Assembly (NCBI GenBank): GCA_012934845.2
Contig: WNNJ02001213.1
Span: forward strand, 310,001 to 374,000
DNA: 64,000 bases
Direction of reading: 5' to 3'
DNA from: Pomphorhynchus laevis
Taxonomy: Eukaryota; Acanthocephala; Palaeacanthocephala; Echinorhynchida; Pomphorhynchidae
How positions within the stretch are numbered: position 1 is the first letter of the stretch; every line of letters begins with the position of its first letter. This document shows positions 44,475 to 56,500 of the stretch, piece after piece. A program made the position numbers and the translations under genes. Under the pieces are notes generated by a model. The model had not been told where the DNA came from. It did no database searches and was given only the letters and a program-made list of their open reading frames with translations.

Positions 44475-45115
44475 GTCTTCATTATGTCACGGCCTCAGGT
44501 CCACAGGATTTGAGCCAGTCAATTCAACACGCCACTATCTGACTAAACCACCTAGGGTCTCTCACTGCCCGAAGAATCCAATCGAGGAGGACTATGCTCG
44601 GACTAAGCTTGAGAAACCTTAGTCTTTGCTCTGAGGGACGTCCTCTTGAAAAGAAGACTAATCCCGAGATAGCCCAGGTACCCAGAGGCGCACTTGGGTT
44701 TTCCAATTAAATGACAAATGCTGAGTCCGTTCCAGGGCCCACCTAGCTTACTTTAGGATACTTTCGAGTCTATACATGTCAGCTTTCGCTGACCAGTTCA
44801 CCGTAATAGTGAACCCCAAGTATTATACTCGACTTGTGAAGGTAGGGAGTGGTTGAGGCTGCAAAATGGAGGAAAATGCAGAGTGCTAATTTCTTAAGTT
44901 TCTTTTTGGTGGCAGTGTCGCCATGAAAAAAGACCACCTGCGATTTATAGCAGTTGAGAACAATATTGGATATGGGTAGCTGGTCTTTTGATCTTAACAA
45001 GAAACGGCTGATGTCAGAGACTACATCTTTGCACCTGCGTCCAGAGAACACGGCTGTGGTATCATCAGCGTAAACCACACGATGTTGATCGCGTTTAAAT
45101 TTTTTTAGCATAGCG
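44475..45115 (-). mobile_element. LINE fragment: RT core plus 3' end
   Basis: The minus strand from 45111 reads VVYADDTTAVFSGRRCKDVV, then NIVLNCYKSQVVFF and KKLKKLALCIFLHFA, ending at 44779. This is the RT active site and downstream region, related to the dead copy at 33.3-35.7 kb. Then follows the 3' tail also seen at 24548-24939. The tail follows the RT core too closely for a full protein, so an internal deletion is likely. The left end lies just past the CCTGAGGCCGTGA block, near 44475. Confidence 0.7.
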
Positions 45116-45315
45116 ATTCCTCCTGATAACCTCTAATTCTTATTCTGATACAACGTCTGTTATTTATTAGTCAATTTATAAAAATGACTTTTATTTTAAA
45201 TTTCAATTTTTTATTTAAACTTGATATAAATTATAAAAAATCTACTATTATGTTTTGTTTATTTTATAATTATATTAAATACGTAAACTCAGTTAGCTGA
45301 TTTGATTTATTGGAA
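45115..45315 (+). repeat. Families C and A, 5'-truncated copy
   Basis: Begins in the AGCATAGCGATTCCTCCTGA block of family C directly at the edge of the LINE fragment. It then has the AT-rich body and the AACTCAGTTAGCTGATTTGA end of family A. This is a clear case of C and A joined in one unit. Confidence 0.65.
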
Positions 45316-45554
45316 ATCGAACTGTATCTCATTTCTTAAATAAATCAAAATTAAAATAAAAATGAGTTTATCAAATGAAGTCATTTATTTAGACACGAAA
45401 AGCTAAACCTCACAATTCGACCGTTACAGAAAATTATCAAAATTCATTTGCGTAGATTTAACTAAACATAAGTGTAGATTTAACTAACTACAAGGAAGTG
45501 TAGATTTGTACTTGATGATACTAGCAGCTATCAAATATAAAAATAAAATAAAAA

Positions 45555-45740
45555 TTATTGAAGACTAAGGTTTCTCAAGCCCCTCATCTCGAGATTACCG
45601 AACATTGACCGCCTCAACTGAACTCTTAGGGAGTTAGAGATCCCGAATGGTTTAGTCGGAAGGCGGCGCGCTGGTGCGGCCGTGGGGCTCAGATCCCTCT
45701 GATACTGAAACCGTGAAGGTATAGAAGAAGTTAGAAGAAG
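45555..45740 (+). mobile_element. LINE 3' tail, third copy
   Basis: Shares AAGACTAAGGTTTCTCAAGC, GAATGGTTTAGTCGGA, GGGGCTCAGATCCC and ACTGAAACCGTGAAGG-like blocks with the tails at 24.6 and 44.5 kb. Truncated at its 5' side. Confidence 0.6.
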
Positions 45741-45954
45741 TTGCTGGCGAAGATAGAACGTAGAAGAATATTATTTCATCGAACTATGTGTTTTTGTGTT
45801 TCTATTAACTCATGTATGTTCTGTTAAGAAAATCTTATTATAGAATAATAAGATCAACAATAATAATCAACGAGTGATGTAGGTAATTACATTAGTAATC
45901 TATTACTAATGTAATGTAAGTAAATCGTTGATTAAGCTATAGATGATGACTTTT

Positions 45955-46321
45955 ATTAGTTTTATTTTTATTATAATATACTGATGAAAGAAGTTAATTA
46001 TAATTATTTAAATATAAACACGACATATATAGGAAGTGATTTAAGTTTAGAAACAATTATTACAAGTCAGTGTTCTACATTGAATAAAAAGGGTATAAAA
46101 ATTGAATCATATAATAAAACTATACCCACATTATATTGGAATCCAAAATTACATAAAAATCCAATATGTAGTGATTTTAAAAGTACATTAAAACCGCTTT
46201 CGGTTTATATGAATCAAATACTTAAAGTAATTAACGAACACTTCAAAAAATATTGTAGGATAATCGAAATTAATACTGGTATAAAACACTATTTCAGTAT
46301 TAATTCTACAAAACAGTTTTT
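45955..46321 (+). mobile_element. Penelope-like RT, 5' part
   Basis: Open stretch with NYLNINTTYIGSDLS, PTLYWNPKLHKNPICSD, PLSVYMNQILKVINEHF and EINTGIKHYFSINSTKQF. The PKLHKNP motif is typical of Penelope-like RTs. It is interrupted by a LINE insertion and resumes at 46766. Confidence 0.78.
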
Positions 46322-46765
46322 TTTTTTTTAATCTATTATTATTATTTTACAATCTCCTGGTTACCCGCAAATGGGCCCGTAAATGATAATTAAGTTCAGT
46401 TTGGGTTCAAAATTCTGGACGTCCGATTGCAGATCGCGTTCCTCTGATGCATCGCGATGTCATTTTTGCAAGTAATAGGCCTAGACGCGTTCTAAGCTTT
46501 GTAAGCTCGTCGGGGTATCTGCTTGCTCGCTTATTTGCCAATTTAGATGCGATCCGTCTTAAAAGTTGTGTGGCATTTTCACCGCTTCCACCTGAGAATG
46601 AGAAGACGGCGGGTACAAGAGACCCCCGCTCGAACTCTGTTATTCTTTCGAGATATTTACTGCGCTTTCGCTGTTGGTGGTACTTATAGCAGGACTCTGG
46701 TGTCTTGGAGGAGTTGGACTGAGCGAAAGCGTTAAACACGCAAATGTGTTTAACGCACAAAACAC
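46322..46765 (-). mobile_element. 5'-truncated LINE insertion inside the Penelope-like element
   Basis: The minus strand encodes QRKRSKYLERITEFERGSLV, PAVFSFSGGSGENATQLLR and LASILS-like LANKRASRYPDELTKLRT, the C-terminus of the same LINE family as 7740-10975. The 3' end carries GGGCCCATTTGCGGGTAACC and an A-rich tail. The insertion is flanked by the 14-bp repeat ACAAAACAGTTTTT (46308-46321 and 46766-46779), a clean target-site duplication. This C-terminal frame is still open, so the copy is younger than the surrounding pieces. Confidence 0.8.
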
Positions 46766-47460
46766 ACAAAACAGTTTTTAGAACACACAAAAAAGAATAA
46801 ATTTTAAGAATATAAATACGTACGATTTTAGTACGCTTTATACAAATCTAGATTTAGTAGATATTAAAGAAGCGTTAGTAAAATTAATTAATCTTATATT
46901 CTGAAAAAAGATATATGTGCTATACAAACTAGTACATACTTATTTAATAGATATCCAAATGTGTTATAATAATTATAACACATTTCTCACAAAAATTAAA
47001 CCATCAAATAAATATAAATATGGATAAAATTGAATTAATAGAATCCTATAATATTTTGATAAATCAAAATTATTTAAAGGTAGGACATCTATATTTAAAC
47101 AAATAAAAGGTGTTCCAATGGGAGCTAATAGTAGCCCGATTATAGTTTACTTATTTTTAAGCTTTACAGAATATGAATTTGTTCATAACTGTTTAAAAAA
47201 TAAATCTAAATTATATAAAGATTTGAAATATATGTTTTAATACATTGATGATTGGTGTATTTAACCCTAATTTTTATTCTATAAGCGAACAAATTTAAAT
47301 GCTTAGCCTTATTCTTAATAAAACCAATATTAATGATAAAGAAGATATATATCTAGATATAAACATTAAATTAACGTAAATTAAATCTACTTTTAATTTA
47401 TATCGTAAAGATGACATATTTAAATTTACAAGAAACAATTTTTTTTGCATAAGAATTCAT
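46766..47460 (+). mobile_element. Penelope-like RT, 3' continuation
   Basis: After the insertion the match resumes with TYDFSTLYTNLDLVDIKEAL (about 46824), then KGVPMGANSSPIIVYLFLSF (about 47107) and a YIDD-like active site near 47240. It is decayed, and no GIY-YIG part is seen to the right. Confidence 0.75.
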
Positions 47461-49020
47461 GCATACCACGAACTCCGCTATGACCGGTCCCAAGCACGTG
47501 ATGAGAAAGGAAGAGGGTTGGAGATCATTACAATTATTAATAAAATTATTAGTTTTAGAATCTGGATAAAAACTTTATTTATATTTCGCTAATATGCAAG
47601 AAATTCCTAGGCAAATTAATAAATTGTGACCTCCAATCCTTCTTCTAATCAATTCATAAAAATTGAATTTTATTTAAAATTTCAACTTTGAACTTTGACT
47701 TGATATTATAATTCTTATATTAATTCTTATAATAATTATTTATTAATTTATATTATAAATAATTATAATCTCATTTATATTAAAATCGCTCTATATTAAT
47801 CCCATGTGATTTTAATGCTAATTATTTAAACCATGTATGCGCTAAGCTCCACCTCATTTGCAGATTTTTAGACACTAAAGGAATCAGCATACAGTCATCA
47901 TCGAACACAACTTAATAATGCCATAATGGGTTAAGCATCATTGACCTTATATTCTCTTCTGTTCTAACCAAAGTGAATGTTGATACTGAGTTTTTGGTCT
48001 TTTATACGTAAACATAAATCAGTCATTGCTGAAATTTCCAATCACCAACACATCCGAAACGCTCGTGGCAAATCGATTTGGGAGCAAATCGCTGGGGATT
48101 TAAAAAGAAAAAGCATTTTCTCCTATTAGAAATGAGAGCAAACGCTCCCATTTCTCATCTGTGTCATTGCCCTGTCCTTTCCAAATTGTCACTCAAGCAA
48201 ATCGATTCGCATACGAATGACCGTACCAAAACCATTGACTCAAACCAACTAATCTCAATGCAATTGTTAAGCAAAGCAGTCAAGCAAGTGACCGGTAATT
48301 CAAATTATAGCAAATGACTTAATTTCATGAATGTTTTCGTGTTGTATTTTATTATTTGTGCATTTGTACATTTTTCATCCCCATGTCGAAAATAGTACCA
48401 AAAAAGTGACATAAATATTCTCAGATAATTATTTATTTAATTATTTATTATATTTATCTTATTTTTAATTTATAAATAAATTATAAACATTATAAACCTT
48501 TACGTTTGAGAATTATTTGAAAATTGCATTTAAAATCACATTCAAAATCATAAAATTAAATCTTATGATATCACAATGCTATATTTTACTGACAAAAACA
48601 TCAAACCCATCATTTTTAAAGAATCGATTATCATGTGGTTCAGTGTCTTACATTGTCTTTAATTAACTACTGATTTAATTAATTTTAAATTATCCTTTTG
48701 ATCTTGCATTAATCATATTATCTTGTTGTACCCATTATTCACGATTAGAACGTAGACACCAGCCAATAATAAATGAACAATCCTCTAGCTATGTCATTTT
48801 TGTAGGTTTCAAACCTTTATGTCTTCAAAACTTATAAATCAGATCAGATAATTGAATCTTCATATATATAAACTAAAAATAAAGATAAATAATTATAGAT
48901 AATAAATAACTATATAAGATTTTTACAATTTATATTTATATAATGATAAAATTTATAATAAAAATTAAAAATAATAAATTTTTATGAATTGACTAATTCA
49001 TAAAAATTAGTCAATAAACT
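47460..49020. other. Mostly AT-rich stretch, no gene called
   Basis: At 47490-47525 there is a short block shared with 42438-42475. An open frame at 48078-48317 (plus) lies in a moderate-GC patch (48000-48310) but shows no domain. A family A signature with variations occurs near 48840. Nothing else was seen. Confidence 0.4.
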
Positions 49021-49026
49021 AATTTA

Positions 49027-49069
49027 TTTTTGCCTCATCAATCATCGGGGATGATTGATGAGGCAAAAA
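49027..49069. repeat. Perfect palindrome at the LINE edge
   Basis: 20-bp arms (49027-49046 and 50-69 of the same hundred) flank a 3-base spacer; the arm contains TGCCTCATCAATCATC. It lies just outside the 3' side of the CR1/L2-like LINE. Confidence 0.9.
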
Positions 49070-49123
49070 ATATAGGGGAGGAGATATGTTTGGCTTACGG
49101 GGGAGGATCCACATTATTTTGGA

Positions 49124-51321
49124 CTAGTCGGGGTTTAGAACGAGATGGAGATTGGAGAGACGTTTGTAGATAGAAGAAAAACAGTTGGAGGCAGAAATGC
49201 CGATATCGTGTATGCGATGTGCGGGTGCATGAGCATAGATTAGAATGTCATCGGCGTATTGCATGACCTTAAAGGAGTAAGGTTTGATAAACGGAGATAG
49301 ATCGCCAAGCAGAAGAGAGAAAAGCAGGGGACCTAGGACTGAACCTTGTGGGACCCCGCAAAAAATAGGGATGGGAGGGGAGGATGATGAATTAGAACAG
49401 ACGCGAAAGGAACGGTCGGATAGATATGAGGCGAACCATGCTACGGAGGAGGAAGAAAAGCCGTAATCATAACGAAGGCGAGAAAGGAGGACGGAGTGGT
49501 CGACAATGTCGAATGCGGAGGAGAGGTCGAGGGAGATGAGAACACTATATAGAGCCTTGTCTCGAGAAATGAGTAAGTCGTTGTACACTTTTATGCATGC
49601 GATTTCTGTCGAGTGATTAGAGCGGAAAGCGGATTGGAAAGGAGGGTATAGATTGGATGAGGAGAGATAAGCGTTGATTTGTATTAAGATGAGGCGTTCT
49701 AAGAGCTTAGAAAGAGTAGGGAGTAGTGAAATGGGGCGATAGCTAGAAGGAAGTGAGGGGTCGAGCGATTGTTTCTTAAGGAGGGGACGAACGATTGCGG
49801 ATTTCCAGTGTGAAGGGAAGATACGACTGCGGATGGACGAGTTAAACAAGGTTTTGAGAAAAGGAGATATCGATGAGCATATGGATTTTAATATGTGAGT
49901 AGGCAGGGGATCGGCAGGTGAGGTTTTGTTGGGCAAGGACATGAGGACAGATGATACTTCTGTAGGTGAGACAGGGAGAAGATGAAAGAGTTCTGGAAGG
50001 ATGAGACTAGACTGGGCAGAGTGGGATAGGATGGAGACCGGGGTGTGAGAGAGCAACGTGGATACTTTATTCTGGAGAAATGATGAATAATCATTGGCAT
50101 TGATGTTGCACGGCGAAGAGGAGCGAGCAATGATTGAGTTAAAAGTATGCCAGAGAGTCTTAGAGTTGAATGAAGTGATGATTTTATGCTGCCAGAAGGA
50201 GTTGCATTTGGTACGTAGTAGGTTGAGATAAGACCGGCGAATAGCAAGATAGGAATCACGGAAAGACGGAGTGATCGAGCGGAAATCACGTCTGAGAGAG
50301 CGGTGATAGACTCGAAAAGCATGACGGAGTCGACGCTTTGATAGTAGGCATTGGATGTCAAACCATGGGGCACGGTGCAAGCGACGGTGTGGGTTAGACT
50401 TTAAGGGCAAGAGAATATCGAGAGTGGATGTGAGTTCAGAGTCGAAAAGAAAGGCGAGATCGTGAGGAGATGAATATGTTATTGTGGGTAACGATAGAGA
50501 TGATTGGAGTAAGGCAGAGCGGAGAAGTGGAGGTCAAGATTTCTCCAAGGGCGACGTAGAATTGTAGGTGTGTGAGGAGGGGTGTGGTTGTGAGTGAGAT
50601 CAAGGGTGATAAGAAAGTGATCGGATAGACCAGGATCAGAGATGGACAGTGAGGTGTAGGCAGCAAAATGATCGGGGACAGCGATGATGTCGAGTGCCCC
50701 ACCAAGTATATGTGTGGGGGCAGTGGAGATTAGTTTGTAATTGTAGTTGGATAGAATGTTGATGAACCGGATGGAATCCGTGGAAGAGGGGCGGTCTAGG
50801 CGGATATTGAAGTCGCCTAGAACGAGTGAAGGGATTGAGGACAAAGAACAATGAGAAAGGAGGTCAGCGAGTTCGGTAAAAAATAAGGCAGTAGGAGCTG
50901 ATGAACCAAGACAGTATACAATGGCGAGATCTAGAGTGATCGGGTTAGAAGAACGACAAGTGAGCAATTCAAAAGAGCAAGGACTGAAAGGGGGATTGAT
51001 TTTGCGAAGAGACGCGGGGTGACGCGCGAATGCGACGATGCCGCCATGATTAGAGAATTTAGAAGGGCATGAGCTGAGGGGGCGGGCGGATTCGACTAGG
51101 GAGCAACCGGCAGAGAGCAGACGGCGAATGTAAAGGTCGTCGGAATCTGAGTGCCAGGATTCGGTGAGGCATAAGTGATCGATGGTTTGCTTGGTGAATA
51201 GGTTGAGGATAAGATCGGATTTATTGATAATAGATCTAGTTTTGAGGAGGCCGAGGCGGAAACCGTGTGTTGTGGCGAAAGAGTCTAGTGGAGAAGACAC
51301 ATATGAGAGATGGAGCGCCAT
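49124..51321 (-). CDS. LINE ORF2: APE endonuclease and reverse transcriptase
   Basis: The endonuclease part (51321-50479) shows CLTESWH, LVLGDFNIRLDRP and LSDHFLITL, the metal- and DNA-binding motifs of APE-type LINE nucleases. A frame change near 50480-50510 leads to the RT part (50410-49124). This has HRAPWFD, SYRPISLLPTLSKLLERL, LISLDLSSAFDIVDH, GVPQGSVLGPLLFSLLLGDL and catalytic YADD in FKVMQYADDILIYAH. The frame meets TAG (49124-49126) where copy 2 reads NKSKIMW. It would nick target DNA and prime reverse transcription, but this copy is disabled. Confidence 0.8.
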
Positions 51322-51361
51322 CGAATTTTGGGACGGGTGTGGACAACTTGAAAATTTCCGT

Positions 51362-52312
51362 CTATGTTTCGGATGGAGAGTGAGGTTTCGCCGTTTTCCT
51401 CGCGACGGCGTTTTTCGATGCGGGCTGAAGAGATTTGAGCGATTTCAGAAGGGGCGCGATCGGGGAAATTCGAGTGGTTGAAGATGACATGAGTTTGAAT
51501 CGTTGAGAGAGGACAGAAGAAGCATGAGAGCAATGCTTATAAACAATTTTTATGAGATGGGGCTGGGAAGGATTAGAATGAGAAGATTTGCTTAGACGGA
51601 TGAATGCTACAGGAGAAATGTCCTTGAAAAATAATAGTTTATCCGCAGGAACAATAGACGAGAGGATGGATCTGAAGGGTGAAACATCGTGGTCGAGACG
51701 TGCTTGTGGAGATAAGGAGTTGGAAAGAGTAATACTAGTGACGATGACGCAACGATCGCGAGAAGCAAAGCGCTTCCGTAAAGGAGGACGACTGACGTGA
51801 GTAGGTGAGATCACGATAGAAGAGCTGGCAGTTGATGATTTGGAGGGATTTGGTTTGACGACGGTATACATAGAGGATAATGATAATAAAGAGGATGGCA
51901 AGCGATGTGAGGAAAGGTTATGAGTGGAAGGATAGTGGAGGTTGGTGGAGGTGATTTTGATTGATGGATGCAAGGTATTGAGAAACGAGACGGGAAGGAC
52001 GGGACGTGGGGTGTCGGGGAGTGAAAATACATTAGTTGTAACAATTTGCGGCTACGTCACTGTCTCGGTAGATATATCATAAACTTGACAAAATCCATCT
52101 TGCTGCGATACAATTTGCGGCTCCTTCACTGTCTCAGTAGATGTATCAGAAATTTGAGAAATTCGATCATGCTGCGATGCCATTTCCAATTGCTCTAAGC
52201 GTTTTATTAACAAGTTGATTTGTTTCGCCGCACAGAATCCGCAGTAGAACGGTGGCCCGCCACAAGTTTCCTGACCCAAAGCACAATTATGTGTTACTAT
52301 TATTATTACCAC
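51362..52312 (-). CDS. LINE ORF1 (nucleic-acid-binding protein), broken
   Basis: The first part (52312-52052) has a CGGPPFYCGFC Cys-rich motif and a helical stretch LIKRLEQLEMASQ. The second part (51973-51362), in another frame, has RDRCVIVTSITLS, DKLLFFKDISPVAFIRLSK and LIKIVYKHCSHASSVL. The latter resembles an RRM-like or chaperone ORF1 core. It lies just upstream of ORF2 in the same element. Confidence 0.6.
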
Positions 52313-52329
52313 AATTATGTGTTTATATT

Positions 52330-53330
52330 AGTTAATATTAATATTATTAGTTTTATAATATTATTAACTAATCAACTATTATTTAAATAAATATTAATAA
52401 CTTATTTATATTCCAGTAACTACTGTTACCGCCTCCGGAAATAACTTTGTTATTTTAATTTTAATTTTAACAAAATAATGGAGGATGGATTCTAATGGAG
52501 GATCCAAATATATATTTTTATTTATATAAATTTTAGACTACATCTAAAAATTCCTTTATCAAATCGATAGAGACGAACTGTAGTGTTATAGCGATTAGCC
52601 TATCAGTCCGAATCCATTTTAGATAAAATTGCCATACGTGCTTTGTGATAAACCCGAGTGTTTGTGAACATGAGCACTTGCTAATAATATAGGCTATTGA
52701 GATGTTTTGGCGCAATTAAATGCAAGCTATTTTTTAAAATGCAAACTACTGCTACCATCTTTCTTTTTATTTATAAACCGGAGAAAACGTTTAAAAATGT
52801 CTTTATCAAATCGATTGAGACGAAACGTCTCTAATAACGAAGATATAATGTTATTGCGACTGGGAAACTAGTACGAAACCATGTATCGGATTACTTAAAT
52901 TATACTGACCTGACTAGTTTGCTTCTTTTAGAATAAAGGATAGAAAATTCATCGATCACCTAGATCTTTTGAAATCCAGAAATAATTGTTACTAAATATG
53001 AGAACAGTTAGTAGCGTTTTTATTTATAAATCAAAAATCATAATAAAAGTCTATAAGTTAAAGGAAAACTTTTTTAATTTCCATTTGTGAAATAGTCGTC
53101 TTTTTATTTTCTATTTGACAAAGAGTTAATACCCGCAATCATACATCAGCTTGACATCTTGTAATTGAATTACTCATAATCTGAAAATAAACCAGAGGTC
53201 CTAATCGCTGCGCACGATGATCGGTAGTTGCCACAAAAGGTGATTAAAAAACTTTTGTATTGGTTTCAAAGGTGCCCTCCAGAAAATAATAATAACCCCA
53301 AAGTTCCCTAAATGCACCAGAGGCGCACTT
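52330..53330. other. Spacer between two LINE copies
   Basis: AT-rich. The block TTTATCAAATCGAT.GAGACGAA occurs twice (about 52555 and 52802) with neighbouring similarity, a diverged direct repeat. No gene. Confidence 0.4.
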
Positions 53331-54760
53331 TAAAAAAGAAGGAAATTACAGGAACGCAAAGAACAGTAAACAGCGTGATAATTGTCGAGAAAAGGAAGGT
53401 TGATAAATGAAGGGGTATGAAAAGTTATATGGTGAAAAGTAATGATAAGAAGATGAATTTGAACACGAGAATAAATGGTTAGCAAATCAAGAGAAGCAAG
53501 ATGGTAGGATGTATGATCAAAACGACGAAGACGGAGGAGAACTCGGACGGCTGTGTTGATGATGCGTTGTAAAGGAAGAAGAGTGGATTTAGGTGAGTTG
53601 GAAAATAGACTCAGACATTAATCAAGTCTTAAGAAAATTAGAGAATATATGAGAGTCATACATGAAGGGAAATCGATCAATCTACGAATTTGACAGAAGT
53701 TGCGGAGAATCAAGGTAGATGAGCGTACTTTATCTCTAACGAAAGGTTTAAGTGAAAGTCGGTTGTCGAAATGGAAGCCTAGAAAATGAGATTGTCAACA
53801 ATAGAAAGAATTGTAGAATTTAATGATACGGAGGAAGGTTCTACGCCGAAGCGTCGAGGAAGGATCCACATTATTTTTGATTTATTAGGATTGAGAGAAA
53901 GACGAATAGAAGAAAGATGATTGAAAATTTAGGCAAGACAGTTGGAAGCAGAAACACTAAGATCATGAACACGATAAGCAGGTGCGTGAGCATAGATGAG
54001 AATGTCATCATCATATCGCATAACATGGAAGTTAAAAGTATGAGAAATCAAAGACAAGTCACCGAGAAGAAGAGAGAAAAGCATAGGGCCTAATACGGAG
54101 CCTTGTGGAACACCTGACGGGATGGATGAATGATGGGAGTGAGAAGAGTTACAATAGATGTGAAATGCACGGTTTGATAGATATGAAGAAATCCATGATA
54201 CAGTGGGTAAAGAGAACATAATCATGACGAAGACGATGGAGAAGAATCGAGTGATCGACGATGCCAAAAGCAGACGATAGATCAAGAGAAACTATGGCAC
54301 CACATAATTTATGATATCGCGATATGAGTAAGTCGTTATAAACTTTAAGACAGGCAATTTCGGTAGAGTAATTAGAACGAAAATCGGCTTGGAATAAAAG
54401 AAATAAGTTGGAGGAAAAGAGATATGTATTAAGTTGCTTAAGAACGAGACGCTTAAGGAGTTAAGAGACGGTTGGGAAAATAAGATAGGACGGTACGAAG
54501 ATGGTATATGTGAAGCCAAAAAGTCTAGAAAAATTGCTACAGATAACTAAAGGATGCTTTGGATGACTTAAATATTGATGCTGGTAATTTTGGATGAAGT
54601 GCCTAACATCATAGTAATTACGATCCTTTATCTCTGACTGTCTTTCAAAACCGACAGGCAAGAGATGGCCGATTGGGGTCTTCAGCGTCTTAAGGAATTT
54701 AGAATATATGTCATTGATAGACCCAACTATTGAAATTATACTAAGAATAGAGGGTTTGCG
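53330..54760 (-). mobile_element. CR1/L2-type LINE, copy 2, with 3' end
   Basis: Same family and orientation as copy 1. It reads LPTVSWISSYLSNRAFHIYC, GVPQGSVLGPMLFSLLLGDL and FHVMRYDDDILIYAHAPA (active site YDDD in place of YADD). Then come VLNPNKSKIMWILPRRF and further C-terminal parts to about 53400, followed by a 3' UTR to about 53330. Its 5' part (RT start, nuclease, ORF1) is absent. Broken by several frame changes. Confidence 0.75.
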
Positions 54761-54828
54761 GAGGAGGAGTGGCTTTATAATTATGATGGGAACTCTACTT
54801 CATGAACACTTTTTCAAGGCATAATTAA

Positions 54829-55083
54829 TCAATCCAACCTGAATCCTTCTGTTTCCAACAAACAAACTTCTCTATAAATATTTTTCAAGGTGTTAACTCC
54901 TTGGCCAGATGCATGCTCCATCTTAGGAACATGGATCATTTTAGCTACAACCTTGAATTTAGTTTGAGTGGGTTTGAAAATGCAATATTTATAAGGAGTT
55001 GCGGTTACTTGCTGAAAGAAGCAGGTTTTGACTTCTGTAAAACTTCCATTACCTACAACGCGAAAAGAGGCCGATAACCGCAT
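54829..55083 (-). mobile_element. LINE-derived fragment related to 34.2-34.5 kb
   Basis: The peptide CIFKPTQTKFKVVAKMIHVP resembles RIYNPTRTKLKVLAKMLHLP at about 34300-34360 (plus). The fragment therefore derives from the same or a sister LINE, inserted on the opposite strand. No catalytic motif lies in it. Confidence 0.45.
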
Positions 55084-55739
55084 AGAATTGGATCACATTG
55101 ATAGCATCAAAGTTGTATTTGCTTATCAGTAGGGTATCCTCCTTTAAACGCTGATAAAAATGATCACGCGAAGGCTAGATATGTTGTTACGGCTGATCGA
55201 TACCGAAGGGCTTAAGTAGCATTTTCTTATTAAGTAATAAAGATTGAGAATAGAGTTTGTTGTTTGCAATGAAAAATAGACATTCTGCATTAATAAAAGA
55301 TGTGTTCTTAGTTATGAAAATTGCAGCATTAATACAACGACCAAAACTGTCATTGAAACTAAATATTAAGATATTTTACAAATGTTGACAAAATTTGTTA
55401 AAAACTGACAAAAGCTGCATTTGGGAGTCAAGCAAAATAACATATATTAGTATTTCTAGCTAGGAACAAATATAAATTGCTTTGTATTTCAGCAGCTCAT
55501 GAGATATAAGATTAAATTTGTTGTGTTTATCCTGCTCAATCGTTCTTCAAATATATAACTTTAAAACAAGCGATGAAATCAAGAAATAAACTATAATTGA
55601 CTTCAACAGTAACAACAGTTTAGATACTTTTAAAATTTCAAAAGAGTTTGGTAAGCACTTCGCTGCATCTCATCAATCATACGTCGTTTATTTTGAACGA
55701 GAAACCCCAAGTGATCGAGGAATGTGAGTGGAGTCAACG

Positions 55740-56110
55740 ATTTGTTCGATCGCAACGATGTGTTATGTGAGCTTTTGAGGTAAAAAACAACAACTAGTGC
55801 TAGTCCGGGTGGTTTATTCTTGGACTCACAGAACTTAGCGGGTATAATTTGTACACCGCTAAATTATGTTTTCTCGGCACCTGTTGATTTAGGCATCTTA
55901 CCCTCGGATAGCAAAGGATCAATTATCTGTCCGGTATATAAGAAAGGTGATAAATCGGCTATTAGGAATTATTAACCAAGCAATCTAGCCAGCATATGTT
56001 GACGTGTTTTAGAACGTTTATTTATATTGTCCGGGACACAGCACGGTTTTCGTACAGGCCACCCCACAAAGACAAACATGATAGCTGCACGTAATTGTTG
56101 AACTAATTAC
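55740..56110 (+). mobile_element. LINE reverse transcriptase fragment (fingers region)
   Basis: Reads SIICPVYKKGDKSAIRNY, then VLERLFI and QHGFRTGHPTKTNMIAARN in neighbouring frames. These are the classic PVYKKGD..NYRPI..L and QHGFR blocks of Jockey/CR1-like RTs. It is short and broken. Upstream, TSASPGGLF marks the usual SPGPDG-like start. Confidence 0.6.
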
Positions 56111-56330
56111 TTTGATCTCGGTTCACCGGTCGATTAAATAAATTTTGTATTCAAGTAATTAGGGAAATGGGCTATATTTATATTAGGGGTCGTATTTCAT
56201 TTATATCATTAAATTCTGACTTTCCTTTCATACTCCTTATTTTGAAAAATCTTATATTATTTATTATTTATTTTATTTATTTTGTTTATTTATTTTTACT
56301 TTATTGAATAATATACCAGATATTCAAATT
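56110..56330. other. AT-rich spacer
   Basis: No feature seen. Confidence 0.4.
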
Positions 56331-56500
56331 TCATCAGAGGAAATACGTCATTTGCATGTATTTGGCCTTATATTGTGTCGAGCAATAAGGTCTGAAACCT
56401 GATAACATAACAGTTCCTCCTGAACTGTTATGTTCGGCCACTATTCCTCGGCCGAAATTGCTGCGGTGCCAAGCACGTGCTAATGATGTATTTCCTCTGA
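56330..56500. repeat. Two family C copies joined head to head
   Basis: A plus-orientation copy (56330-56422) meets a minus-orientation copy (56422-56500) at the palindrome AACAGTTCCTCCTGAACTGTT. The left copy has GGCCTTAT...ATAAGGTC where others have GGCCCC...GGGGCC, so the pairing is kept with different bases. Confidence 0.65.

Larger units (their letters stand above)
49085..52330 (-). mobile_element. CR1/L2-type LINE, copy 1, 3'-truncated
   Basis: About 3.2 kb with ORF1 (about 52312-51362) and ORF2 (51321-49124), on GC-richer DNA that stands out from the AT-rich surroundings. The element breaks off shortly after SKIMWILPR. The second copy at 53330-54760 continues past that point, so the last part of the RT and the 3' UTR are missing here. 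Clade assignment rests on the APE-RT order and motif style and is tentative. Confidence 0.78.

Noticed and set aside
48078-48317. 79-codon plus-strand frame
   Set aside because: No domain, no splice context and no similarity I can name. Left as uncalled sequence.
49888-50373. 161-codon minus-strand frame and other frames in the GC-rich LINE
   Set aside because: These are alternative frames of the LINE ORF2; the RT motifs are in the 50410-49124 frame.
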